Of a DNA stretch of 64,000 nucleotides, positions 45,031 to 54,909 are shown piece by piece; within the stretch, counting starts at the first letter, position 1, and each line of letters opens with the position of its first letter. Source of the stretch: Morella rubra (lineage: Eukaryota > Streptophyta > Magnoliopsida > Fagales > Myricaceae); assembly GCA_003952965.2 (NCBI GenBank), contig CM025852.1, forward strand, positions 27,073,815 to 27,137,814, read 5' to 3'. The position numbers were made by a program, and so were the translations under genes. Under the pieces are notes generated by a model that did not search any database, was not told the DNA's origin, and was given only the letters and a program-made list of their open reading frames with translations.

Positions 45031-45360
45031 TGATGACCATTTCGTCGCTGAAGGTTATTTTCTTTACACACTTGCATTACCCTTCAGCGATGAATAGCAC
45101 TTTCAGCGACGAAAGTATACTTCATCAGCGGCACCAAATTTTGTCGCTGAAAGTGCTATTTTCAGCGACGACAATCATTTCATAGCTGAAGAGGCCTTTT
45201 TCTGCGACGAAATCCAAATTCGTCGCAGAATACTTTCAGCGACGGCGTTATAGCGACTAAGTCGCGACGACCCCGACTCGCCGCTGATAGTCTTTAGCGA
45301 CGAATTTTATACTTTCAGTGACGAAAATTTTCGCCGCTGAAAGTGAAAACTGTTGTAATG
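45030..45360. repeat. E2 right terminal CAGCGACGAA hairpin repeats
   Basis: Repeated TTTCAGCGACGAA, TTCGTCGCTGA and GCTGAAAGTG units fill the final 330 bp and mirror the left end of E2 (37750-37900). Folding into serial short hairpins is expected. Confidence 0.8.
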
Positions 45361-46183
45361 CTAATGATCAAAAATTAAATTTCTCAAAAAAAAAAAAAAA
45401 GAATTATGTTTCCATAAGATCAATATTTTTCTTTTATCCTTCTTGAAGTCTAAACGGGAGGTGCAAAAACCAAAATTTATTTTTTCACAAAAAAAAGCTC
45501 ACAAAGCCTTAATGTATACATCATCATGCATGTCATAAATCCATCGGCATGCATGCATGCTCCACCACCACTTCCGTGTAAAAACAATTTTGCCACGAAA
45601 ACTACAGAGTGTCGACTCTCTAGTTAGTTTTGCCACGTCATCAATGCCGAATTATATATGTTTAATATATATATATATATATATATATAAACATTATGAA
45701 ATTCATAGTTTGACCTGGTCCCCGTCACTCGCTGAGTACTGAGCCGGCTGGTCAGATTAGAAATTGGCGCTAGATCATTTGCTCCGCCCACGCATGGGAG
45801 AGAGTTGAATATTTGACAGAAATAATGATCTCCTACCTCTCCAGTCTATATCTTTTAGTGCAGCATCGACAAGGCACCGATTAATCTGCTTATACATTGC
45901 TGATTAACAAATAAGGCTCAGAAGACGTCACCATATCATGCAATATATATATGGGTCGCACTTGCCCCATGCATTCTCAATTGAGTGACGTGTTCCAATT
46001 TTTCTAAACATCCCTTGAGCTCCTCATCGTTTATTTTTTAATATTTTCCTTTTATCCTTTCTTTAATCTAAATCAATCCCTTTTCCCTGTGTATTTAAAC
46101 GGCTCATTCTTGCCACCAAGTACGACTAAAACACAAAGATTCAGAAGCATATATATATTATACGGAAATCCAGATCCACGTAT
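45361..46183. promoter_or_regulatory. Upstream region of the ERF gene
   Basis: The spacer contains a (TA)n run at 45662-45690 and a TATA-like GTATTTAAAC at 46091-46100, about 85 bp before the ERF start codon. GCCACGTCA (about 45632) is a possible ACGT-core element. These are sequence matches only; since the gene is broken, activity is doubtful. Confidence 0.35.
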
Positions 46184-46504
46184 ATGGAAGCTTTCTTCTT
46201 TCAGAGCCCAAGCTCCAAATTCTCACAGGACTCATCATCATTGGATGAATTCTCGAGGGATGAGCTCCTTTTCCAACATAGTCAACTCCCTTCCAACCTC
46301 ATGAATGACTCGGCCGACGTAATGCTACCTTCGGATATCCTTGCAGAGGGAGTTCAACAAACAAGTGAAACCAATTATCCAGGTGTGGTAAAGGAAGAGG
46401 AAGAAGCTTCTAATGCCAAAGACGAACCACACAAGAAAGAGAAGTCCTACAGAGGGGTTCGGATCCCACCCTGGGGAAGTACGCAGTGGAGATAAGGCAC
46501 TACA

Positions 46505-46950
46505 AAAAAACAGGTCTGTAGCGGCAGTCGGTAAAAGCGCGGTTAAAGGATGTTTTTAGAGGCATTTGTGGACAAACGCCGCTACAAGCCACCTATAGCG
46601 GCAGTCTTTTTAGCGGCGGTCATTGACCACCGCTACAGATCCACTTTAGTGGCATTTTTCGAAAAACGCTGCTAAAAGCTTTACCTTTGGCAACGGTCAA
46701 ATATACCTTTAGCGGCGTTTGTTTAAAAAACATTGCTACAGGTGCAAGCTACAGCGGCGGTCACGGTGACCGCTGCTATAAGTCCGATTTCTAGCAGCGT
46801 TTGTACATAAATGCTGTTAGAAATCAAGTATCTACAGCGGCGGTTACAGTGACCGCCGCTGTAGCTTACACCTTTAGCATCGTTTTTTTTAAAAACGCTG
46901 CTAAAGTTATATCTATTGCAGTGTTTGTTGACACAAACGTTGCTATGGTA
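46505..46950. repeat. E3 left hairpin array
   Basis: Successive units such as TAGCGGCGGTCATTGACC, ACCGCTAC and CAGCGGCGGTCACGGTGACC recur about every 35-60 bp, each with its own complement nearby. The right counterpart is at 51885-52235. Confidence 0.8.
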
Positions 46951-47907
46951 TAAGTGCCAAAAAAAAATTATTTATTAATTATAAGTTATTTAATGTTAAT
47001 AATTATTTTATATATATTCCTTTTAATATATAATTTTATTTTGTCGTGTATTTAAAAAATTTTATTTTAAAGGACCTACTTAATAAAATATGGAATTAGA
47101 AGGAGTGTTATGAAAATTTAAGTTATTATATTTATTGACTAAATATGATTGTTATGTAATTACATATTTATTGACTAAATCTAAGTAGTTTAGAAAACAT
47201 CTATTATCCTACTTATAATGAGCATATATATTTTGAATAATTAGTAATATAATACTATTTAATTAGGATATATTATTTAATTTCAAACAAAAAGATATTG
47301 TGAGATTAGCTTATGCAATTAAAGTACATAACTTAATATATGGTCTTAGAGGCTATGATTTGATCATTAGGTATATAGGTACATACATATAAAGTACTTA
47401 GGTTAATTAGCACATATCATGTATATGATAAACACATATAACAAATCATGCAATGTCTAAGTATTATTACTAGTACCAATGCATGCTACAATGTGTATTA
47501 CAATTACAAAGAAAATAATAATTCAAATAAATATATGCTATTACTTTTGAACTAACAAAGTGTAGGATGGCTAAAAAGTCTCAGTTTATATATGCAGTAT
47601 AACTTTAATTAGAGTGTAATAACAAATTAAATTTTATATTGTGATATAAATATTTGTTGACAACTATCGGGGAACTTAGAAAAAACATAAAAATAAAAAC
47701 AAGATGGGAAAATTTTCATTCAGCACCAAACGTTTTCATTTAGCGCCAAACGTTTTCATTTAGTCAAAAACCCCTCTTCTATTTTGTTGATTCTCAATCT
47801 CTTCTCTTCTCATCTTTCTCGAAGGAAAACTTCTTCCTTGCGCCATCTGCGACTTCTTCTTCCGGCTCTTTTGTTGATTCCCGGCTGGTAGCCCTCCGCT
47901 AGAGGTG

Positions 47908-48505
47908 ATGGCGGCGGCTAAGCTTTCCAGTCTTGCTCTGCCAACGGACACATCCGTCCCTCCCGACTCTGCTCCCATCCTTTTCGTCTCCAATGGGTAC
48001 TCTCCAGTTACCTTTATTATGATTAAACTTGGTGGTCGCTCAATTCATGTGTTGACGTTGTCTTCTTTGAGAGCTCAGCCCTCAAATGTCTCAAATGTAG
48101 CAACTTTATACCTCCATTTTTCTATACACTAACCATCCTCTCACGGTAAGGACTTTCACCTTTCCTCTTTTATGGTATTCTTTCTTTTCTCTTCGGATAA
48201 GCGAAATCGAAGCAGAAGAGCAATAGGGATGGATCTTACAGCTACCTCTCAATCCTATATCTGTTTTGATGTTATCGGTTTTGAATTTTGGTTTCCTTTT
48301 TGGTCTTGTCGGGGAACTGAGCAGGAGTCCATTGTACAAAAAAAAAGCTTATGTTTTTTGCCCTTCAGCTGAAATTCGATTGAATTGTGAGATCTTAGGG
48401 CTCTGTTTGGTTTCAAATGATTAGGTACTTTTGGGGGATTGATTTGGGAGTATGAGCAAAGAACACCCACCTGAGCCTCTTGATTTCTTCATTTGGACTG
48501 CTGAG
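47908..48505 (+). pseudogene. Captured gene fragment, SAM-domain-protein-like exon
   Basis: The exon 48452-48505 (ATG to a GT donor at 48506) encodes MSKEHPPEPLDFFIWTAE, which I recall as the start of plant SAM (sterile alpha motif) domain proteins, where VGLWLEEINLG would follow; no such exon was found downstream. The preceding leader has a normal 5'-UTR look. A separate ATG-opened piece at 47908-47995 (MAAAKLSSLALPTDTSVPPD, then PILFVSNG before a possible GT donor) has high GC and protein-like codons but no family I know. Both lie inside element E3 and are best explained as host sequence picked up by the transposon. Truncated, so no functional product is expected. Confidence 0.5.
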
Positions 48506-49919
48506 GTATTTACTCTCCCTCTCTCTATGGTTTTAAAGATTTTGGTATTCTCTTTACAAGTAGATCTCATTTAATTTTGATATGTGATTTGGGTGTCTCT
48601 TGTGATATGTTGGAATCTCTTCTCTGGGAGGTTTGATCATGGCTGGCACTTGGTAATCAGATTCCTCTAGTTTCATTGCATCTCGTAGTTGAAATTGCGC
48701 TTAATATGATTGTTACATGGAATGGGGGTGAACTGGGAACTTTCGGTTTTGATTGCTACTCCTGATATTATATAATCTGAGTAAATGAATATGATAATCG
48801 AAAGAGGGGCAGTTTATTGATTTTGCATAAATAGTTTTGGTCTCTGAATGCTCTGTGTGCTCCTATTTTTAGTCCTTAGGTTACAAATGTTCAAATAGTG
48901 CCCTTAAAATGTTCAATTTTGGGAAATATAATCCTTCAATCCAAAACGCTGATGATGCCGCTCTGACTTGAAATGAGCCGTGCCATCAATTTTTGGGTTG
49001 GCTGTTCATCAATTTGGGCAGAAGGATTAAGTTGCTTACAAACAAGAATTTCTCAAATGAAATAGAATTTTTAGATTTTGAACTTGTGGATTGCGATATG
49101 CCACTTCACTTTGTGAAATATCATGCTTGTCAAAGTTTACTTTCCCCATAACTTTGATTGGTAGGAAATGACACATGTGGTTTTTTTTCCCCCCTTAGCT
49201 AGGACCCTACTCAGTTCATTTAAAAAAATGAGAAGAGATGTACATTCAAGCTGTCTAGTTGTGGTTGTAAGGTAATGCTTTATGTGGCAATCATTGGTTT
49301 AGTGCCCAAAGGCTACAGGGTTCTTGATCATAGTGAATACTAATTACTTTAGTGCCCAAAGTCGATGAGAAAGATTTGATGTTTTTGAAAATATTCATTG
49401 TCTGTAACTGCAATTTTTCTGTTGTGTTCATTTGCTTTCTTGTTGATTTTGCTCATGGATTTTGAGTCGACAAGTTGAGTTTTTTCTGTCGTATTACAAT
49501 TGAGCTGTGCTGAGCGGAGCATGAGATGCGAATCTAATTGTTGAACAAGGCAAAGCTCTGTTTTTTCGGGTTTGTTTGGAGAAATTGCTTTACGGGGATT
49601 CTGCCTTTGACTTTGCTGCGAGACTTTTGTTTGAATAAGACAAAACGCCCAACTTATTTTCCTCTTAAGGTGAATTATGGTTATATTTTATAACCAAGTT
49701 TTAAACATATGACTAGTGGATTTTATCTGAGGTTTCACCGGTTCTGTATAGCATACTTATTTGTACGAAGAAATTGTAAAATTCTTGCTACGTGCCAATA
49801 TCAATCTTATTGCTAGGACTGTAAAATGCCTCTATGTTTATGAATTTTGAAATACCCTTCTATGTTTATGAATTTTGGAGTGCCTCTAAAATGCCCTTAT
49901 GTATTCTATATCTCTCTCT
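48506..49919. other. Intron-like or host-like DNA inside E3
   Basis: This stretch has a mild T-rich bias, as in dicot introns, and no repeats of E3 type. It probably belongs to the captured gene's first intron. No further exon was recognised. Confidence 0.35.
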
Positions 49920-49927
49920 GTTTCTTT

Positions 49928-51539
49928 TAGGGCTGCAAGATCGGAAATCCGGTCTGGTTTTTGGACCGGAATGCGGTCGGACCGGATTTCCGGTCCTACT
50001 AAAATAAACCGGACCGGACCGCTTATAAGTCCGGTCCGGTCTGGACCACTTAAGTGGTCCAGACCGGTTTCAATTTTTTTTCCATTTTTTCGTTTTTTTT
50101 TTTTTTTTTTTTTTTCATTTTCAACACACATCTTTTAATTTTGAGATTAAAAAAAAAAAGTGAACTCCTACCATAGTTTGCTCATTAATTTAAAAATGTG
50201 AATTGATTTAACTCATAGTCTCATACTATAGTTTATTCATTCATTTAAATATGTAAATTCATTTAAAGACTTAAAAATGTAAATTCATTTAACTCCTACC
50301 ATAGTTTGCTTATTAATTTAAAGATGTGAATTCATTTAAAACTTTGTGAATTCATAAAGATTAAAGATAAATTCATTTAAAGACTTAAAAATATGAATTC
50401 ATTTAACTACTACTATAGTTTGCTATTAATTTAAATATGTGAATTGATTTAAAGACTTATGTGAATTGATTTAAAGACTTAAAAATGTGAATTCATTTAA
50501 CTCCTACTATAATTTGCTCATTAATTTAAATATGTGAATTCATTTAAAGATTTGAAAATTTGAATTCATTTAAAGACTTAAAAATATGAATTCATTTAAC
50601 TCTTACTATAGTTTGCTCATTAATTTGAAGATGTGAATTTATTTTTAAAAATGTGAATTCATTTAACTCCTAGATAGCTCATTTTTAATACTTCAATTTA
50701 AATATGTAAATTCATTTAAAGACTTAAAAATGTAATTCATTTAACTCCTACCATAGTTTGCTTATTAATTTAAAGATTTGAATTCATTTAAAGAAGATGT
50801 GAATTCATTTAAAGACTTGTAGATGTGAATTCATTTAAAGACATTTAAAGACTTAAAAATATGAATTCATTTAATTACTACTATAGTTTGCTTATTAATT
50901 AAATATGTGAATTGATTTAAAGACTTAAAAATGTGAATTCATTTAACTCCTACTATATTTGCTCATTAATTTAAATATGTGAATTCATTTAAAGATTTGT
51001 GAATTCATTTAAAGACTTTGCATTTCATTTAAAGACTTTTTGAATTCATTTAACTCCTATAGTTTGCTCATTAATTTAAATATGTAAATTCATTTAAAGA
51101 CTTAAAAATGTGAATTCATTTAACTCTTACCATCAATATATGTATAAATAAATAGCACGTGATATTTTATAAGACATACAATTCCTATTTAAGTTGAAAA
51201 AATTGCTAGTATTATTTCTAAATGATTATTGAATTGTAAAGTTAACGTAAAAAATGGATGATTTATTGATTTTGATTGAATATGAGTTTTAAGATAATAA
51301 ATAGTCTGCCATTCTTTTTTTTCTTTTTTTATTAAAAAAAAAAAAAAAATTATATAATGCGGTCCGGTCCGGTCCGGACCGCATTTTTAAAAACCCTAGA
51401 CCGGACCGGACCGCATTATCCGGTTTATAAATCCGGTCCGGACCGGACCGGATTTAATTTGCAAAAACCACAAAACCGGTCCGGTCCGGTCCGGTTTTGT
51501 GGTCCGGTCCGGTCTGCGGTCTGGTTTTGATCACCCCTA
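49928..51539. mobile_element. hAT-type element nested in E3
   Basis: Ends TAGGGCTG (49928) and CACCCCTA (ending 51539) are inverted repeats with one mismatch. The 8-bp target duplication GTTTCTTT is exact (49920-49927 and 51540-51547). Both ends carry dense GGTCCGGTCC / GGACCGGACC repeats with overlapping copies (for example CGGTCCGGTCCGGTCCGGAC near 51361). There is no transposase. The centre is an AT-rich minisatellite. This element is younger than E3, since it lies in E3's interior. Confidence 0.9.
50150..51140 (+). repeat. AT-rich minisatellite in hAT element
   Basis: Irregular repetition of GTGAATTCATTTAAAGACTT, AAAAATGTGAATTCATTTAA and CTCCTACCATAGTTTGCTCA, TTAATTTAAATATG with shuffled order. 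Roughly twenty partial units are present. No coding capacity. Confidence 0.85.
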
Positions 51540-51884
51540 GTTTCTTTTGTTCAAGTTATTGGCATATTGTTCATTTTTTCTTATCTCGTTTCTCCTTTTC
51601 AATGGCAGAGTTATTACTTGGTGAAGATGGTGTACTGAAGTTGCTTTTGCTAATGCTAGGATTAAAGTTATTTTTATTTTATGTTAGAAACTCGTATAGA
51701 CTCTTGTGTTGTAAAACTTGTAAGACTTGTTATTTAATCAATGATGAATTATATTTGCTTTATTATCCTTGTTCTTAGCTTTTTACATCAATAATTATGA
51801 TATTAAAATAAATTTTATTACAATTAAAAATACGCAAGTGTTTTATAAATAAAGTGTCGCAACTTTTTTAAAAAAAAAAACACA

Positions 51885-52241
51885 CTAGGTCTATAGCGGC
51901 GTTTTTTAAAACACCGCTAAAGACCTGTAGCAGCGTTTTAAAAAAACGCTAAAAAAAAAATTCAAAAAAAAAAAAAACGATTGGTCTATAGCAGCATTTT
52001 TTAAAATGCTGTTAAAAAAAATTCAAAAAAGCGCTTCGGGTCTTTAGCGGCGATCGTGACCGTCGCTATAGGTCAAGATTTTCACTAGCGATCGCGAAAA
52101 ATGCAGCTATAACCTATTGCGATGGACATATAGCGGCAGTCGCAACGGCTGCTAAAAAAATGTTGTTAAAACCTACAACAGCGTTTTTTTGGCCTATAGC
52201 AGCGTCTCCGACCGCTGCTAAAGTCTTGTTTTTTTGTAGTG
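51885..52241. repeat. E3 right hairpin array
   Basis: Units TATAGCGGCGTTTTTTAAAA with CACCGCTA, ATAGCAGCATTTTTTAAAAT with GCTG, and TAGCGGCGATCGTGACCGTC with GCTA mirror the left array. They end at the terminal TTTTTTTGTAGTG. Confidence 0.8.
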
Positions 52242-52394
52242 GGACTCAACTAGGCAAGGCATGCGCGTATGGTTGGAACCTTTGACACTGCTGAGGAAGG
52301 CGCTCTAGCATATGACCAGGCTGCATTTTCAATTAGAGGTGACTTGGCAGTGGTCAATTTTCCAAAGGAAATGGTCAAGGAGTTACTCAATTAA

Positions 52395-53052
52395 TCACAA
52401 CTGGCCTGGCCTTAGCAATTGCCACAAACTGGATCTTTATCAAACAGAAAAACAACATAAAAAAAATGGTAACAAGACAAAAGCACATGTTTGAGTAGAG
52501 CAGTTGTTAATGTTATTTCAAGTTATGGACAAAAAAAAAAAGAAGCACATGTTGTCTTGTCTTCAGGCGTCCTGTTTTTTGTGAAATATCTATCTATACA
52601 CACCAACTTACTTGCTTACCCAAAAAACAAAATTACAAATACAATCTGTAAATTGCTTCTGATTTTAGAGCATGGAAAGTTAAATATTCGATCAATTTAA
52701 ATAGATTAATGGATGTATTAATTGTATTTGTACAGTAACTAAAAATCTATATTATATCATTAATTAGGGCCCTTTATAATTACTTCAGTCGTATTCAAGA
52801 TTTAGACCGTGGAAATAATTAGATGCGAGACTTAGAACTTAATTAATTCTCTGCAGAATGCCTGAAACTAGCTAGATCCATGTAACCTGCAGGGTACAAT
52901 TTGTGTTCCATGCCAATTATCCTTATGGCTAGGAAAAGCAGCCAACAATGTTCTACTGCTACACGTCGTGGACAAGACCAGAGTCTACTTATTATGCCCA
53001 CAAGCAAAAAGACATAATCAACGTGTTACGTGAGAAATAAATTAAGCCCACT
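52395..53052. other. Former ERF 3' flank, no gene seen
   Basis: AT-rich 3' untranslated-like and intergenic sequence. Nothing else is recognised before the SINE. Confidence 0.35.
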
Positions 53053-53293
53053 AATTTCAAGGGGTTAGCATGAGTTGTCAAGATTTGGAGCGTAGAGATT
53101 TTCTCCTCTTGATGTCTCATGTTCGAATCTCCCAGGTTTAAACAATTTTTTGAGGTCATCTCTGACAAAGCCAGTCTAACCTAACCTGCGTAGCTTGAAG
53201 GAGCTACATAGGTCCAAAATTTACAAACTCGTTAAGTAGGTCCACTTCCATAAGACTGCCTAGTTGAATTCTCCTGATTACTCAAAAAATAAA
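53053..53293 (+). mobile_element. SINE-like retroposon with target duplication
   Basis: The body starts AATTTCAAGGGGTTAGCATG and carries a TGTTCGAATCTCC stretch (about 53133) matching the internal B-box of tRNA-derived SINEs; the A-box is poor. It ends in an A-rich tail (about 53283-53295). Flanking copies AAATTAAGCCCACT (53039-53052) and AAATTAAACCCACT (53294-53307) form a 14-bp target duplication with one mismatch. Confidence 0.7.
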
Positions 53294-53307
53294 AAATTAA
53301 ACCCACT

Positions 53308-54164
53308 CAATCTAACTTCTGTTATGTGTGTTTGATTCAGAAAGTCAATTTTGTCTAGATTTACGGGGTGTCACATTATCTTTTTTTTTTTTTTTTTTTT
53401 TAAATAAATATATATATATATATATAGCAGGGATGTCACGTTGTCGGCTGTCGGGTTATATCCCCTAATTGATTTAGGGAGAAGTCAAATTTTTTTCAAT
53501 ATTTTAAGTTTACAAATACTACCTAAAAATACGCTTCTTTGTCTTCATATAATTAGGGATGATAAAACTGTTGATTTACAGATAATATTTGAAGTAAATG
53601 CACTTTGATTTTCGTGTATCTCTTCTTACAAAAATACAAATAAACCTCACTGGGGTGTAAACCCTTCAATGGCTAAGTTAGTATTCTTGTTCTTCTTTGG
53701 TAACACCTCAATTGTTAACTTCTAATTTTCAACTTACATTTTTCCTTTTTTGTCCTTTGCTTTTATTACTTATTTTTCACGTTCTCATGTTCCCCTATTT
53801 TTGGGGTTTGGTCCATCGTCATTTCGTATAATGTATGACTCCCTTCCTACAAGTCTTCCTGTGCATGGGTGTTTGCTTCACACTAGAGATCCAAGATCGT
53901 GGGATATACCTATTCGTGTGATACTTTATAACTGACATCCTTCGAGGGTTGAAGTTCAACCTCTTCTGAGCTTTGGGCCAACATGTGCCCTTTGTTGTTG
54001 TTGGATTACCCGTATGATCAACTCAGCTACTTGTTGGACCGACTAATTCAATTTCGATATCATCATGAAGGGAATATACGGTAAGACCATTTCATCTGTA
54101 AGTAGCAATAATAGTGGTCAAAATTCAAACTTGACGCTAGATTCCCTTAGCCCACACAGACACG
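53308..54164. other. Intergenic; T-run and (AT)n at 53379-53428
   Basis: It contains a T-run followed by an (AT)n microsatellite, and retro-like phrases such as TTCAACCTCTTCTGAGC. No gene and no defined element ends. Confidence 0.35.
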
Positions 54165-54166
54165 AG

Positions 54167-54352
54167 CTTGTTTGGTTTAGATCTTAAAACAGTTTTTTTG
54201 TTTTGTTTTTTTTGAGTAGTGTTAGATTCTTTGAGATTGGTGAAAAAGTGTGTTAAAAGTTGTTGGAATTTGTAAACAATTGATTGGGATTAGTGAAAAT
54301 GTATTAAAATTTTGAAATGAATTGAAAAGTTTTTGAAAACCATCCAAACATA
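54167..54352. mobile_element. Small MITE-like repeat
   Basis: The left CTTGTTTGGTTTAG and right AACCATCCAAACATAG are imperfect inverted ends. The interior has AATTGGTGAAAAAGTGT and GTTGGAATTTGTAAAC phrases close to those in the MITE at 1117-1516, suggesting the same family. Confidence 0.45.
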
Positions 54353-54353
54353 G

Positions 54354-54582
54354 GGGGCATTCGAGAGTGAAAATTTTGGGAGTTAAAAATTTTGGGGAGT
54401 TTTGGGTTTGTGAAAAGTAAGATATTTTATGAGAGATTGATGAAAAAGTGAAGAGAGAGAAGATTTAAATGAAATTATAATAAAAAAGAATAAATTGAGA
54501 TTAAGAGAAAGATTATTTTATAATTTTTTAATGTGGGTAGAAATTTTTGGGGGGTGAAAATTTCTACTCCCGAACACTACCA
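54354..54582. mobile_element. MITE with GGGCATTCGAGAG-type ends
   Basis: The left GGGGGCATTCGAGAGTGAAA matches the complement of the right end (TTTCTACTCCCGAACACTACC) with several mismatches. Short AT-rich interior, no coding sequence. It lies directly next to the previous MITE. Confidence 0.6.
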
Positions 54583-54718
54583 TAACATACCTTCTCAAAG
54601 AGGCTACAAAGAAAAGAAAAAAGAAAAAAAAAAATTCACCTTTCAGAGAAGTGAGAGGCCATGTTGACGAATTTTTGTCTTTCACTCTCTGTAACACCTT
54701 CACGGTCTAACTACACGT

Positions 54719-54909
54719 GGGTGCGTTTGCACACTAAAATTTTACACTTCTTAAAAATTTTCACAATAAAAAACTACATATAATCTCTCTTCCCATCAAA
54801 TTATTACTTTTCACTATAATAATATTAAAATCATCTCTCTCTTCACTTTTCACCAAATTCAATTCTTTAAAATTTTAACCTCTCTAAAATTATACAAACA
54901 AACACACCC
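54719..54909. mobile_element. MITE with GGGTGCGTTTG ends
   Basis: GGGTGCGTTTGCACACTAAA (54719) is the imperfect inverted complement of TATACAAACAAACACACCC (ending 54909). The interior is AT-rich, with a CTCTCTTCAC repeat. A hAT-type MITE is likely. Confidence 0.6.

Larger units (their letters stand above)
37737..45360 (+). mobile_element. CACTA element E2, TNP2-less
   Basis: The left end CACTACAAGAGATTTGATTT at 37737 lies within the BAP31-like copy. The right end ...GAAAACTGTTGTAATG at 45360 is its imperfect inverted complement. The terminal 250-400 bp on both sides hold TCAGCGACGAA / TTCGTCGCTGA repeats, related to the GTGACGAAA repeats of E1. Inside are ORF3 (39645-40695) and ORF2 (42597-44156), both plus, in the same relative order as E1; no TNP2 sequence lies between them. 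GTTCGAAC-type palindromes fill the non-coding parts. No 3-bp target duplication is evident (ACC left, CTA right), and the right flank is not BAP31-like, so one border may have been rearranged. Confidence 0.8.
46498..52241. mobile_element. CACTA-type element E3 carrying host-like sequence
   Basis: Perfect inverted ends CACTACAAAAAAACA (46498) and TGTTTTTTTGTAGTG (ending 52241). Both ends carry long arrays of short hairpins built from AGCGGCGGTC / GACCGCCGCT and (T)AGCGGCGTTTTT / AAAACACCGCTA. No transposase is visible, so it is non-autonomous. The interior holds gene-like exons (47908-48505) with introns and a nested hAT element (49928-51539). It sits in the AP2 domain codons of an ERF gene. 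The flanks (AGG, GGA) overlap but do not give a clean 3-bp duplication, so the CACTA assignment rests on the ends. Confidence 0.75.
46184..52394 (+). pseudogene. ERF (AP2 domain) gene split by element E3
   Basis: The 5' part (46184-46497) encodes MEAFFFQSPSSKF, an acidic and Ser-rich region and the start of an AP2 domain, KEKSYRGVR. The 3' part (52242-52394) completes the domain: [10 protein letters not shown], then after a frame change [30 protein letters not shown] and stop TAA at 52392-52394. The AYDQAAF and NFP motifs fit ethylene response factors of group IX. Single-base losses sit at about 46479 (before the AVEI-like text) and 52275 (WLG). The DNA-contact run that should read RRRPWG is RIPPWG. 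With the two indels and one duplicated G at the insertion the total fits about 156 codons. The gene is dead from the 5.7-kb insertion. It would have been a nuclear transcription factor of stress or ethylene response. Confidence 0.85.

Noticed and set aside
37737..45360. A clean 3-bp target duplication for E2
   Set aside because: The left flank is ACC and the right is CTA; the right flank does not continue the interrupted BAP31-like sequence, so I did not claim one.
49886..50138. Open frames at the left end of the nested hAT element
   Set aside because: Produced by GGTCCGGTCC repeats plus a T-run; mirror frames exist on both strands.
53120..53150. A tRNA gene suggested by TGTTCGAATCTCC
   Set aside because: No cloverleaf, acceptor stem or good A-box; with a poly(A) tail and target duplication it is a SINE.
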